NCBI GenBank assembly: GCA_038731605.1
Contig: JAVYQP010000008.1
Coordinates: forward strand, 1-45,234
Direction of reading: 5' to 3'
Origin: WYZ-LMO2 sp038731605
GTDB lineage: Archaea; Halobacteriota; Archaeoglobi; Archaeoglobales; Archaeoglobaceae
Length of the DNA: 45,234 nucleotides
The notes beneath the pieces were generated by a model, which was not told the DNA's origin, searched no databases, and worked only from the letters and a program-made list of their open reading frames with translations. Position 1 is the stretch's first letter; each line of letters starts with the position of its first letter. Positions 16,120 through 24,442 of this stretch are shown here, in pieces. Position numbers and translations under genes: made by a program.

Positions 16120-16470
16120 TCAGGCGAGCAGAGCGCTTAACTTCCTCGCCATAGCAATGCCCTTTATCCTCAGCTTACGGGTGAGCATGAGTTTCAGAAC
16201 CTTTAAAGTTGTCGCACCTGAAACGAGCTCGTTTATCACTTTGAATTCCGCAGATATCGTTGAGCAGGCGTTTTCAGTCTTCCCATTGACAACTTCGATC
16301 GATTCTCCCATGAACTTTATCGTTGCAGAAGTGCCGAAGTCTTTAACCTCTATCACAACTTCTCCACGCATTTTCTTTGCAAGTTCCGCTTTTCCTGGTT
16401 TCTTCAGTTTTTGCTCCAGCATTTGCCCCACGATGTTCCCGAAACCGGAGTCTGGGTAGATTACGTTCAC
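16120..16470 (-). CDS. SCP2 sterol-carrier-domain protein
   Basis: The protein has 116 residues. The sequence MRGEVVIEVKDFGTSATIKF, then GKTENACSTISAEFKVINEL and GIAMARKLSALLA, fits the SCP2 fold, a small lipid- or acyl-CoA-binding domain. The start is a GTG at 16470; an AT-rich box near 16495 gives leaderless spacing, and no ATG lies closer than residue 17. It is directly upstream of the acyl-CoA ligase, which supports a role in holding or delivering fatty acyl ligands. It is divergent from the Trm112-like gene. Confidence 0.75.
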   Translation of the reverse strand: MNVIYPDSGFGNIVGQMLEQKLKKPGKAELAKKMRGEVVIEVKDFGTSATIKFMGESIEVVNGKTENACSTISAEFKVINELVSGATTLKVLKLMLTRKLRIKGIAMARKLSALLA

Positions 16471-16548
16471 ACCCGAAGTCTGCCTGGACTTTAAAAAATT
16501 TAGCTACATCAAGGAAACCGTTATATTCTTAGCGATGCCCTAAGACTC

Positions 16549-16722
16549 ATGAGAAGATCCTTGCTCGACATATTGGCGTGTCCAAAATGTAAATCTGATC
16601 TCGATTTAGAGGTTCTTCAAGAGGAAAGCGAGGAGATAATTTCCGGAAAGCTCATCTGCAAAGGCTGTAAGGCTGTTTACCCAATAGAAGATGGAATTCC
16701 GAACCTTCTCCCAGAGCTATGA
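16549..16722 (+). CDS. Trm112-like small zinc-ribbon protein
   Basis: The protein has 57 residues: MRRSLLDILACPKCKSDLDL at the start, with CKGCKAVYPIEDGIPNLLP near the end. The cysteine pairs CPKC and CKGC and the YPIEDGIPNLLP ending are hallmarks of the Trm112/UPF0434 family, small activators of SAM-dependent methyltransferases acting on tRNA, rRNA or release factors. The stop overlaps the pyrG ATG as ATGA, so the two genes are translationally coupled. No methyltransferase partner is in this window. Confidence 0.9.
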   Translation: MRRSLLDILACPKCKSDLDLEVLQEESEEIISGKLICKGCKAVYPIEDGIPNLLPEL

Positions 16723-18323
16723 AGTTCATCGTTGTTACCGGCGGAGTGATGAGTGGGCTTGGCAAGGGAATTACAGCGGCGTCGATTGGCAGACTGCTCG
16801 TTGACCTCGGCTACAAAGTTGTGCCGATAAAAATCGATCCATACATAAACATCGACGCAGGCACGATGAATCCGTTTCAGCACGGCGAAGTCTTCGTGCT
16901 CAAAGACGGCACCGAAGTCGACCTCGACCTTGGGCACTACGAACGCTTCATAGGCATGGAGCTTACAGGAGAGCACAACATCACCACTGGGAAGATCTAT
17001 CGGCGTGTGATTGAGAAAGAAAGAAAGGGAGAATACCTTGGGCAGACTGTTCAGATAATTCCCCACGTAACGGACGAGATAAAGTCTTGGATCAGGGAGG
17101 TTGCGAAGAAGAACAACGCTGAGATCTGTCTCATCGAGGTTGGAGGAACCGTGGGAGACATCGAGAGCATGCCATTCCTTGAGGCGATAAGGCAGATTAG
17201 AATCGAGGAGAAAGAAGAGGACTTTTTGCTCGTTCACGTTACTTTGATCCCGCTTGATGCTGGAGGGGAACAAAAAACGAAACCTACGCAACACAGCGTG
17301 AAGGAGCTTCGAGAACTCGGGCTTTACCCAGATGTGATCGTTGGGAGATGCAAAGAGAAGCTCAAAGATTCGACAAAGAGGAAGATATCGCTATTCTGCG
17401 ACGTAGAAGTTGAAGCGGTGATCAGCAACGAGGATAGCGACATATACGAAGTTCCCTTGAAGTTCAAGGAGGAGAAGCTCGATGAGGTTATACTCAGCAA
17501 GCTCAAGCTTGAGAGGAGGAAGAACGGCAAGGAATGGGAAGAGTTCGTAAAGAGGATGAAAGAGTTGAGAGAAGAAGTCGAAATCGCAATAGTTGGGAAA
17601 TACGTGGACGTGAAGGATGCCTACATAAGCATAAGGGAAGCTCTAAAGCACGCTGGGGTAGCGGTGGGATGCAAGGTAAATTGCGTTTGGATAGACAGCG
17701 AAAAACTCGAAAAAGAAAGCTTTGCACTCGACTACGACGGAATCCTCATCCCTGGTGGGTTTGGAAAACGAGGAGCCGAGGGAAAAATAAAGGCGATAAA
17801 CTACGCTCGGACAAGGAACATCCCGCTCCTTGGAATATGCTTCGGTTTTCAGCTCGCAGTTGTCGAATTTGCAAGAAACGTTTGCAATCTAAATGCCAAC
17901 AGCGCAGAAATCGATAGAAGTGGGCATTGTGTGATCGACATACTGCCAGAGCAAAGAGAAGTCAAGGAACTCGGCGGAACTATGCGTTTGGGAGAGCTCG
18001 AGGTTACGCTAAAACCCGGAACACTCATACACAAGCTCTACGGAACTGAAAGGATAAGAGAAAGGCACAGACATAGGTATGAAGTTAACCCAGACTACAT
18101 AGAGCTTTTGGAGAGCAAAGGGCTTGTTTTCAGCGGGTATTCTGACAACGGGCGAAGGATGGAAGCCTTGGAAATTCCCACGCATAGGTTTTTCTTGGCA
18201 ACCCAGTTCCATCCGGAGTTCAAATCTCGCCCTCTCTCGCCCTCGCCACCTTTCGTTGGTTTCGTGAAAAGCGCTTTGGAGTTCAAAAGAGAGAAAAATG
18301 GTCGTTACTTAGAGATGCGGTAG
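16719..18323 (+). CDS. pyrG: CTP synthase
   Basis: This 534-residue enzyme makes CTP from UTP with glutamine and ATP. The N-terminal synthetase domain begins MKFIVVTGGVMSGLGKGITA, with IDPYINIDAGTMNPFQHGEV and, further on, LIEVGGTVGDIES. The C-terminal glutaminase domain has LIPGGFGKRG, the nucleophile Cys in LLGICFGFQLAVVEFAR, and the His-Glu pair in FHPEFKSRPLSPSPPF. Length is normal for the family. The start overlaps the Trm112-like stop. The 3' end runs 19 bases into the converging beta-propeller gene. Confidence 0.97.
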   Translation: MKFIVVTGGVMSGLGKGITAASIGRLLVDLGYKVVPIKIDPYINIDAGTMNPFQHGEVFVLKDGTEVDLDLGHYERFIGMELTGEHNITTGKIYRRVIEKERKGEYLGQTVQIIPHVTDEIKSWIREVAKKNNAEICLIEVGGTVGDIESMPFLEAIRQIRIEEKEEDFLLVHVTLIPLDAGGEQKTKPTQHSVKELRELGLYPDVIVGRCKEKLKDSTKRKISLFCDVEVEAVISNEDSDIYEVPLKFKEEKLDEVILSKLKLERRKNGKEWEEFVKRMKELREEVEIAIVGKYVDVKDAYISIREALKHAGVAVGCKVNCVWIDSEKLEKESFALDYDGILIPGGFGKRGAEGKIKAINYARTRNIPLLGICFGFQLAVVEFARNVCNLNANSAEIDRSGHCVIDILPEQREVKELGGTMRLGELEVTLKPGTLIHKLYGTERIRERHRHRYEVNPDYIELLESKGLVFSGYSDNGRRMEALEIPTHRFFLATQFHPEFKSRPLSPSPPFVGFVKSALEFKREKNGRYLEMR

Positions 18324-19957
18324 GCATAAACTTTTGAGGTTTCATAGTTCCCGGAGTTATCTACGGCAACTATGTAGAACTCCACGGTTAAGCCTGGCTT
18401 GACCTCTACTCTGGCGGTGTAATCTTCTTCCGCCAAACCATAGCCTCCGATGGGTTCCATCACGTATCGCCTCGAGATCTCCATTTCCGTGTAGTTCCAT
18501 GGCGAGTTGTTTAAGCTGTAGACGAGAAGAACTTTGTATAAAGCACTTCCTTCATCATAGGCTTTTACATTGAAAATCAGAGTTTCGTTGGCTAATTTAA
18601 CCTCTACCGAGCTTATCTTTGGCTTCTCCGTGTCGCTCAGTTTATACAAAACGTTGGGGCTTGCAACGTATATCTCACTGTATGCAACGCTAAGAGTGGG
18701 TATCCATCCATCTCCACTTGGAAACTCAAATTCGCTGAGCTTTTGCGAGCCACGCCAAAGCAGGTAGATCTTGCTACCTCCACGCTCCTTTACTGCTGGC
18801 AGAATCACAACGTCTCGTGACGCTACTGGTTTTCCCCCTCTTTCATCGCTCGCCATCGTGAAGTTCCCCGCAACGTTTCCATCGAAGTCCAATATGAGGA
18901 GATTCAACGGTCCCTCCCCTAAGCCTCTAACGGCATAAATGCTCCGGTCGCTTACTGCAATGTAGGGATCGTTGTTAACATCCCCGCTTACCCCAAGGAA
19001 CTTCTTCCACAAGAGCTTTCCATCCTTGGAGAGGGCTAAAAGGTTTCCTTGCGAGTCCGATAGAATTATTTTCCCATTTCGGTAAGATGGTGCGTTGAGC
19101 ATTGCGTCATGCTCGAAAACCCAGATAATTGCCCCAGTTTTTGCGTTAAGCGCATAAAGTTTCTTTGATGGCTCTGAAGTCACGAATAGGACTCCATCAC
19201 CATAGGCTAATCCTCTGACGTTAGCTCCAACTTTGTTTCGCCAAATAAAGTTTCCATCTTCGGAGACACAGAACACGTAACCTTCGTCTCTAACGCTCCC
19301 CACGTATACTTTTCCTTCCGCTACTATTAGATTCGACGTCACCGCTGAGCGAGATGAAGCGTTTGCTTCGGATTCAAGTTTAACTTTCCACACGAGTTCG
19401 CCGTTTTCCTTGTTGAGAGCGAGGAGGTAAGCGTCCCCTTCGCCTCCTGGAGTTGACGAAGTGCCCACGAACAAATACTTGCCAACGCCATAGGCTTCAA
19501 CGAATCTCCATAAACCTAAAGCTCTCCACTTCGTTACTGGTTGGGGATGGGAGACACTTCTTCCTTCAAGGGTATCAGAATATACTTCCACACCCCAGAT
19601 TAAGGTTCCATTATCCCTATTAAGGGCGTAAATTCCTTGATGATTTGCCAAAAAGATCTTGTCTCCCTCAACTATTGCATTTGCCAACCAATCAGCCATG
19701 ATGGCAGAGATGTTAACCGAAAAAACGAGTTCCGGCTTCCTTGGAAGAGTTGAAGCGTAGAAATTGTCGCTTTCCGCATTGCTTTTTCTCATCTCCCACG
19801 GAAGCTTTGATGGCAAGAAACTCGCTGGAACCTCTTCAGGCACTTTTTGCGGGGAAATGCCTTCTAAAGCCATTTCTTTTTGTGGAGATGTGCAGTAAGC
19901 TATTAGGAGGGCACTGGTTAACAAAAAGGAGATTAAAAAAACGCTCTTAACCTTCAT
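18305..19957 (-). CDS. Exported PQQ/WD40-like beta-propeller protein
   Basis: The protein has 550 residues. The N-terminus (MKVKSVFLISFLLTSALLIAYC) is a signal sequence. The Cys may be a lipid anchor, although the AYC context is not a canonical lipobox. The body has repeated blades of the type IYALNRDNGTLIWGVEV, LLALNKENGELVWKV and LYALNAKTGAIIWVF, the pattern of PQQ-type propellers that often act as scaffolds without PQQ. The last 100 residues (from SDTEKPKISSVEVKLANETL) look like an immunoglobulin-like or fibronectin-like domain. The start at 19957 is backed by GGAGGCTG, which lies partly within the end of the upstream gene, so it is coupled to that gene. Confidence 0.85.
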   Translation of the reverse strand: MKVKSVFLISFLLTSALLIAYCTSPQKEMALEGISPQKVPEEVPASFLPSKLPWEMRKSNAESDNFYASTLPRKPELVFSVNISAIMADWLANAIVEGDKIFLANHQGIYALNRDNGTLIWGVEVYSDTLEGRSVSHPQPVTKWRALGLWRFVEAYGVGKYLFVGTSSTPGGEGDAYLLALNKENGELVWKVKLESEANASSRSAVTSNLIVAEGKVYVGSVRDEGYVFCVSEDGNFIWRNKVGANVRGLAYGDGVLFVTSEPSKKLYALNAKTGAIIWVFEHDAMLNAPSYRNGKIILSDSQGNLLALSKDGKLLWKKFLGVSGDVNNDPYIAVSDRSIYAVRGLGEGPLNLLILDFDGNVAGNFTMASDERGGKPVASRDVVILPAVKERGGSKIYLLWRGSQKLSEFEFPSGDGWIPTLSVAYSEIYVASPNVLYKLSDTEKPKISSVEVKLANETLIFNVKAYDEGSALYKVLLVYSLNNSPWNYTEMEISRRYVMEPIGGYGLAEEDYTARVEVKPGLTVEFYIVAVDNSGNYETSKVYAYRISK

Positions 19958-19959
19958 TT

Positions 19960-21069
19960 TCAGCCTCCCTGATAAGTCATCTCTATCTCGGTGTAGCCTG
20001 CCTTTGGCGATATCGTTAGCGAGATCATTGCGTTCCCTTTGGCGCATGTGAAACTTTTCGCCCCATCTGCCTCTGACGTCATTGCAACTTGCCAACTGTT
20101 CGACGCTAAGTAGCTGTTATACCATGAAGCAACTCTGTCGACGTTGTCGTGTGTGCCGTAGGTTATGCTTACAATTTTAACTCCCATATAGCTCATCGAG
20201 GAATACTTGAGCATTATAGATCCGGGATACCTTTGCATGGGCTCGCTTCCGCTCACGACATCCTTGGATGGGAGCTTGTATAGACCGTAGTGGACAGATA
20301 TCGAAGTATAGCTCCTTTCGCTCGTAGGAGCGTAGATTATGACTCCCACATCTTCCTGGGCTTTCACGAGCTCCATGCTAATTTTTTCAGCGCTCTTTCC
20401 CTCGTCCTTAACACTCCATCCTTTGCTTTGGAGGTCTCTCTTATACCACTCTGCAACTGTCTGGAAGTTGTCCATGGTTCCGTAGTCGATAAGTATAATT
20501 GTTGGAAAACCTTCGATCTTCTGATGCGAAAGCATCACGGACTTCGGGTATCTTTGAATCGGCTCCTCCCCGCTTACGACATCTGAAGAAGGTAACTTTT
20601 CACCCTTTGGGGGAGTTTCAGAGGGTTTCAGCTCTTGGAACTTACCCTCGACCACCCAATACACCACGCCTCGTTTTTCCTTTACCATCGCCGGACTCAC
20701 AGCCCAGATCCCAATCCCATTCTCACCCTTTTTGCTCAGGAGAACTCCCCACTGGACAGATCCCTCGGGCGTCGAGATTGTTTGGGGCACGGGCTCTTGG
20801 ACGATTTCGTAACCAAGGCGGGACAACTCACTCTTATACCATTCCAGAATCTCCTTTGCATCGGAACCCTCAACGAAGTAAGTCTTGACTGTAACCCTCT
20901 CGCTCGGTATGCTCAGCATTTGATAGTAGTAGCTGGGCACAGAATACTCCGTCGACCCCTTGTAAACTGGAAAAGTTTGAGGGCGCTCTGGAGGTCCAGC
21001 GCACAGCGATGTGAGGGCTACAACACAAATCGCAACCATCATGTAGAGATGGGTGCGCATGCTCATCAT
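19960..21069 (-). CDS. Exported lipoprotein with three tandem repeat domains, unknown function
   Basis: The protein has 369 residues with a signal sequence and lipobox-like TSLCAGPPERP. It contains three copies of a domain of about 100 residues. Each starts with a Pro-Val/Ile-x-x-Tyr-like segment (FPVYKGSTEY; PIQRYPKSVML; PMQRYPGSIML). Each goes on to a beta strand and a helix: EILEWYKSELSRLGYEIVQE, TVAEWYKRDLQSKGWSVKDE and RVASWYNSYLASNSWQVAMT. The repeated WYkxxLxxxGW core is clear, but I do not recognise a named family. The stop is two bases from the next gene's start, so it is in an operon with the propeller protein; both probably form part of a surface assembly. A start at ATG 21060 (MRTHL) would fit a leaderless message better. 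Confidence 0.75.
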   Translation of the reverse strand: MMSMRTHLYMMVAICVVALTSLCAGPPERPQTFPVYKGSTEYSVPSYYYQMLSIPSERVTVKTYFVEGSDAKEILEWYKSELSRLGYEIVQEPVPQTISTPEGSVQWGVLLSKKGENGIGIWAVSPAMVKEKRGVVYWVVEGKFQELKPSETPPKGEKLPSSDVVSGEEPIQRYPKSVMLSHQKIEGFPTIILIDYGTMDNFQTVAEWYKRDLQSKGWSVKDEGKSAEKISMELVKAQEDVGVIIYAPTSERSYTSISVHYGLYKLPSKDVVSGSEPMQRYPGSIMLKYSSMSYMGVKIVSITYGTHDNVDRVASWYNSYLASNSWQVAMTSEADGAKSFTCAKGNAMISLTISPKAGYTEIEMTYQGG

Positions 21070-21109
21070 CGAATTGCAACTATAAATATTTTACGAAGTT
21101 GGCTCGAGC

Positions 21110-21505
21110 TCAGCTCTCTTCGAAAAGCTCGTTAAACTCGGCTCTCTCGACGTAATCGCTCGCCGAACTCATCCCCTTGCTTGAAAGAATGCTCTTTATT
21201 TTCTCCAACACGTGATCCCTCACCCTTAGCCTCAACAAGCCCTTCTTGTTGGAGAACACGAACTCCACCGCATCGTTTTCCTCAATCCTGATGCTCATCT
21301 TACCCAACGTGCAACCGGTCGAGGCTTGTATTCCGTCTATCGAGCATGTATACGGCGTTCTGAGCGGGCATTTTACCGTGCAGACCAAATCGTGCTCGTC
21401 CTCCGGCTTAAGGACTTCTAAAGCCCTAAGACCAGCTCTGTATCCCAAAACAAGCCATGGCCCCTTGTGGCCATGCATCCTAACTGCGTCGTCCAGGCTC
21501 AGCAT
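21110..21505 (-). CDS. FmdE-domain protein
   Basis: The protein has 131 residues. The sequence AVRMHGHKGPWLVLGYRAG near the start and DGIQASTGCTLGKMSI in the middle match the N-terminal domain of FmdE (formylmethanofuran dehydrogenase subunit E family). In many members the first motif is HGHxCPG; here the Cys is replaced by Gly (HGHKGPW). Cysteines remain in KCPLRTPYTC and GCTLGK. No other Fmd subunit is nearby and no C-terminal zinc finger is present, so a metal- or pterin-linked accessory role is more likely than a catalytic subunit. GTTAAA/TTTAAC at 21526-21539 could be the TATA region. It is divergent from the exported protein at 21601. Confidence 0.75.
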   Translation of the reverse strand: MLSLDDAVRMHGHKGPWLVLGYRAGLRALEVLKPEDEHDLVCTVKCPLRTPYTCSIDGIQASTGCTLGKMSIRIEENDAVEFVFSNKKGLLRLRVRDHVLEKIKSILSSKGMSSASDYVERAEFNELFEES

Positions 21506-21553
21506 ACACTCCTTACTCGCTGAGTGTTAAAAATTTAACTTTTCTCACAACTT

Positions 21554-21605
21554 GTAATAAGAAAACAAAAATTTTTATACTCAAAGTCTTAAGCATTTTT
21601 ATGAA
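21554..21605 (+). promoter_or_regulatory. Promoter/leader region identical to that of the ABC importer (copy 1)
   Basis: From 21554 to 21605 the sequence matches 23289-23340 at 51 of 52 positions; the only difference is at 21565. It contains AATAAGAAAACAAAA upstream, a TATA box TTTTTATAC, and the start codon with the first codons at leaderless spacing. Identity ends just after the start codon. That points to a recently copied regulatory unit, or one held identical by selection. Confidence 0.85.
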
Positions 21606-23181
21606 TTTACGAGTTGTAGCTATTCTCTTGTTAGTGGCTTTTGTTTCCATCTTAGCAGCCCATGCCGTGATGAACGTGAAAAGAGAGCCCGGAATTCTGA
21701 TCACTTTAAACCTCTACGACGTTAACATTGAGAAAAAAGAATTAGTGGATATAACTTCCGCGATACTCGACGATCCCAACGTTCTCATGTATCTGCACAT
21801 CGACGTGATTGCTCCTCCGAGTCCAAAATTCGAAGACCTCGTAACGATAAATATCACGATGAAACCGAAAAAAGAGATTTTCATCCGCTCGGATGAGCTC
21901 CTTGAAATCTCTAAGGAATGGGTTTCAGTATATGCTTCGAGGAACACTAATCCAGAGAACATGTATTCGGGATTGATAATCAGGTTGATCATCTACAACA
22001 GAAGCACAGGTGAGATTGTTTTCGAGGCTTTCGATTCCTTCTCATATAAACCGATCGAGGTGACTAAGGGAAAGCCTATAGAGATAACGATGAATTTGGT
22101 GAAAAAATCGCCAGAACAGAAGTTCAAGATATCTCCTGTTTCGCAACACGTTAAAAGCGTCGAAGCCAAAGAAATTTGCGATGGTTGTGAATATTGGATA
22201 GAAAGGGAATTAGTCGTGAGCATCACGCCGGAAAGTCTGAAGACAAAATTGCCGAGCGATTACTTCAAAAGCGTTGACGGAGTCCTATACATGAAGACCC
22301 CGGTGTTAATAGTAAAAAACGCATATTCCAACAGCGGTGTAATCACATCGTCTATTAACATAGGAATGAGAGAAGTAAGCGTGGGAGTCTATCCCACTCT
22401 GACGAGCGGGGAAATACTCGACAAAATAACGAAAGGTTATTCTCCAACTGTGACTCTATGGAAAGGTAGTGGCTTGACATGGGGCGGATCCACGTACTAT
22501 TTTTATTACAACACCGGTGATCTAGGACCAGAGCAGAGCGTGTGGATATGGATATGGGCTAGGCCAGTGTATAGAATATACAAAGTCTATGAAGTCGATA
22601 GCTGTACTTATACCCGCTATTACATCGGAGACGATGTCGAGAACTTTATTACGCACGTATTAACGAGCGGAACTGGTATTGTAGGAGGTGGAAACATAGG
22701 ATTGCCGCAAAGCGAATTGATGCAGACGCTCTTTAACGGTGTCGAGATGAATAAACTCCAAATCTCAGGGACTTCTCTGGAGGACGGGAAACTGGATCCA
22801 GGAGAGTCTATAGCATTAGAGCAGATCGTCCAGTATTTCGATACCTGTGGAGCCGACTTCGAGGTAGGTATTCCCGCTGGATCTCTTGCAGCTCTTAGCA
22901 TATGTGCAGTCCTCGGCCTTCCCGCAGGTGGAACAGCATGTGCTGTTGCGGTAGCGTTCTCTTCAGCGTTTCAGCTTTCATTATCGATACAAGGTTCAAT
23001 GTATATTACTGGTGGTTTAGTAAATCACGGAGAATTCAATGGGAGAGGTTACAACGTTCCCGAGGACGTTTACATGGCGATAAGCCGATACCAGTATAAG
23101 GTCGATCCGCCTTGGTGGTGCTTCTGGTGCACTCCATGCTATTATCGAGTCCCAGCAGGAATATACTTCCAATGTGATTGA
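21601..23181 (+). CDS. Exported protein of unknown function, co-regulated with the ABC importer
   Basis: The protein has 526 residues. It starts with a signal peptide or anchor (NLRVVAILLLVAFVSILAAHA). The first part has beta-rich sequence (MYLHIDVIAP, LVTINITMKP). CDGCEYWIERELVVSI lies at about 200, with Trp-rich WIWIWARP further on. There is a hydrophobic Cys-flanked segment (ALSICAVLGLPAGGTACAVA) at about residues 435-455. The tail is rich in Cys and aromatics: WWCFWCTPCYY at 505-515, with a last Cys at 525. I do not recognise a family. The promoter is a near copy of that of the ABC importer just downstream, so a shared signal such as metal or cofactor limitation is likely. Binding a metal or heme through the Cys clusters is a guess. 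Confidence 0.7.
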   Translation: MNLRVVAILLLVAFVSILAAHAVMNVKREPGILITLNLYDVNIEKKELVDITSAILDDPNVLMYLHIDVIAPPSPKFEDLVTINITMKPKKEIFIRSDELLEISKEWVSVYASRNTNPENMYSGLIIRLIIYNRSTGEIVFEAFDSFSYKPIEVTKGKPIEITMNLVKKSPEQKFKISPVSQHVKSVEAKEICDGCEYWIERELVVSITPESLKTKLPSDYFKSVDGVLYMKTPVLIVKNAYSNSGVITSSINIGMREVSVGVYPTLTSGEILDKITKGYSPTVTLWKGSGLTWGGSTYYFYYNTGDLGPEQSVWIWIWARPVYRIYKVYEVDSCTYTRYYIGDDVENFITHVLTSGTGIVGGGNIGLPQSELMQTLFNGVEMNKLQISGTSLEDGKLDPGESIALEQIVQYFDTCGADFEVGIPAGSLAALSICAVLGLPAGGTACAVAVAFSSAFQLSLSIQGSMYITGGLVNHGEFNGRGYNVPEDVYMAISRYQYKVDPPWWCFWCTPCYYRVPAGIYFQCD

Positions 23182-23288
23182 GTGGAGTTCCAGTTTTTTA
23201 GGCTGCGGAATTTTTTGATCTATTCTAAGCTCTAAGCAACCTTTGAGTAAGAAGATTCATGCCTATAAAAACATATCTTTGACACTTC

Positions 23289-23340
23289 GTAATAAGAAAG
23301 CAAAAATTTTTATACTCAAAGTCTTAAGCATTTTTATGAA
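23289..23340 (+). promoter_or_regulatory. Promoter/leader region identical to that of the exported protein (copy 2)
   Basis: This is the partner of 21554-21605. The TATA box TTTTTATAC is 20 to 28 bases before the ATG at 23336, which implies a leaderless mRNA. The identical upstream block (AATAAGAAAGCAAAA) could hold a regulator site. The gene it drives is the binding protein of a FecCD-type importer. Confidence 0.85.
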
Positions 23341-24442
23341 GTTAAGAAAAATTTCGATCCTTGTAGCTCTGACACTTCTCGCCTTAGCCTTAGCGGGTTG
23401 CGTCCAACAAGCCCAGCAAAGTGCTGAGGGAAAAATAAAGGTAAAAGACCTCGCAGGAAGGGAAGTTAGCGTCCCGAAGAACGTGGAAAAGATCGTTGCA
23501 ATAGGTCCCGGAGCCTTAAGGCTCGTCGTTTATCTGCAAGCGACGGATAAACTCGTCGGCGTCGAAGATGCGGAGAAGAGATGGGAAACTTATACACGCC
23601 CATATAGGCTCGCGAATCCTCAGCTCGCCGAATTGCCGACGATCGGCGTTGGTGGACCAGATGACCCGAAGGCGAACGTTGAGGAGATTATCAAGCTAAA
23701 ACCAGACGTCATCTTTGCAGTCGTGAATGCACAATACGCAGAAGCATTGCAGGAGAAAACTGGTATTCCAGTGATCGTGATCAACTACGGAACGCTTGGA
23801 AACTTCCGCACAACGGAGCTCTTCGAATCAATAAGGCTGATGGGCAAGGTCCTTGGTAAAGAAAAAAGAGCTGAAGAGATAATCGCATACATCGAGAGCG
23901 TAGTGAAAGATCTCGACAACAGAACGAAGGATGCCGAGAGGAACTGGAAGGTATACGTCGGTGCACTCGGTTTCAAGGGTCAACACGGCATAGTTTCGAC
24001 GACCTGCAGGTTTCCGCCGTTCGAGGTCAACAACGTCTTCGGCGAGAACGTCGCTTGCAAAGTCAACTCAACGGCACACATCTTCGTCGACAAGGAGTTC
24101 TTGCTCAAGGAACAGCCTGACATAATATTCCTAGATCTCGGAAACCTGCACCTCGTTAAGGAGGACTACAAGAAGGACAGGAGCTTCTACGAGTCGCTTA
24201 AGGCCTTCAAGAATGGAGAAGTCTACGGAATATACTCCTTCAACTTCTACAACACGAACGTCGAGCAAGCCCTTGTCGACAGCTACTGGATAGGGAAAGT
24301 TCTCTACCCGGAGAAATTCAGGGACATCGATATTAGGAAGAAGGCAAACGAGATCTACGAGTTCTTCGTCGGTAAAGGGCTTTACGATGAAATCGTTAGT
24401 AGATACGGCGAATTGGGGAAAATAGATGTCAGTGGCTGGTGA
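23336..24442 (+). CDS. Substrate-binding lipoprotein of a FecCD-type ABC importer (iron complex or cobamide)
   Basis: The protein has 368 residues. The lipobox is LALALAGC with the lipid-anchored Cys near residue 22. The family fold (BtuF/FepB, cluster A-II) is seen in IKVKDLAGREVSVPKNVEKI, then VEEIIKLKPDVIFAV, TGIPVIVINYG and QPDIIFLDLGNLHL. I start at 23336 (MKLRKISILV) because of the lipoprotein signal and the leaderless promoter; the frame is open for 31 codons more. The exact ligand (ferric siderophore, heme, cobamide) cannot be read from sequence. It is the first gene of a three-gene importer operon. Confidence 0.9.
   Translation: MKLRKISILVALTLLALALAGCVQQAQQSAEGKIKVKDLAGREVSVPKNVEKIVAIGPGALRLVVYLQATDKLVGVEDAEKRWETYTRPYRLANPQLAELPTIGVGGPDDPKANVEEIIKLKPDVIFAVVNAQYAEALQEKTGIPVIVINYGTLGNFRTTELFESIRLMGKVLGKEKRAEEIIAYIESVVKDLDNRTKDAERNWKVYVGALGFKGQHGIVSTTCRFPPFEVNNVFGENVACKVNSTAHIFVDKEFLLKEQPDIIFLDLGNLHLVKEDYKKDRSFYESLKAFKNGEVYGIYSFNFYNTNVEQALVDSYWIGKVLYPEKFRDIDIRKKANEIYEFFVGKGLYDEIVSRYGELGKIDVSGW

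Noticed and set aside
23243..23335. Longer N-terminus of the ABC binding protein
   Set aside because: The added 31 residues would precede a lipoprotein signal and include the promoter copy; the ATG at 23336 fits signal peptide and TATA spacing.
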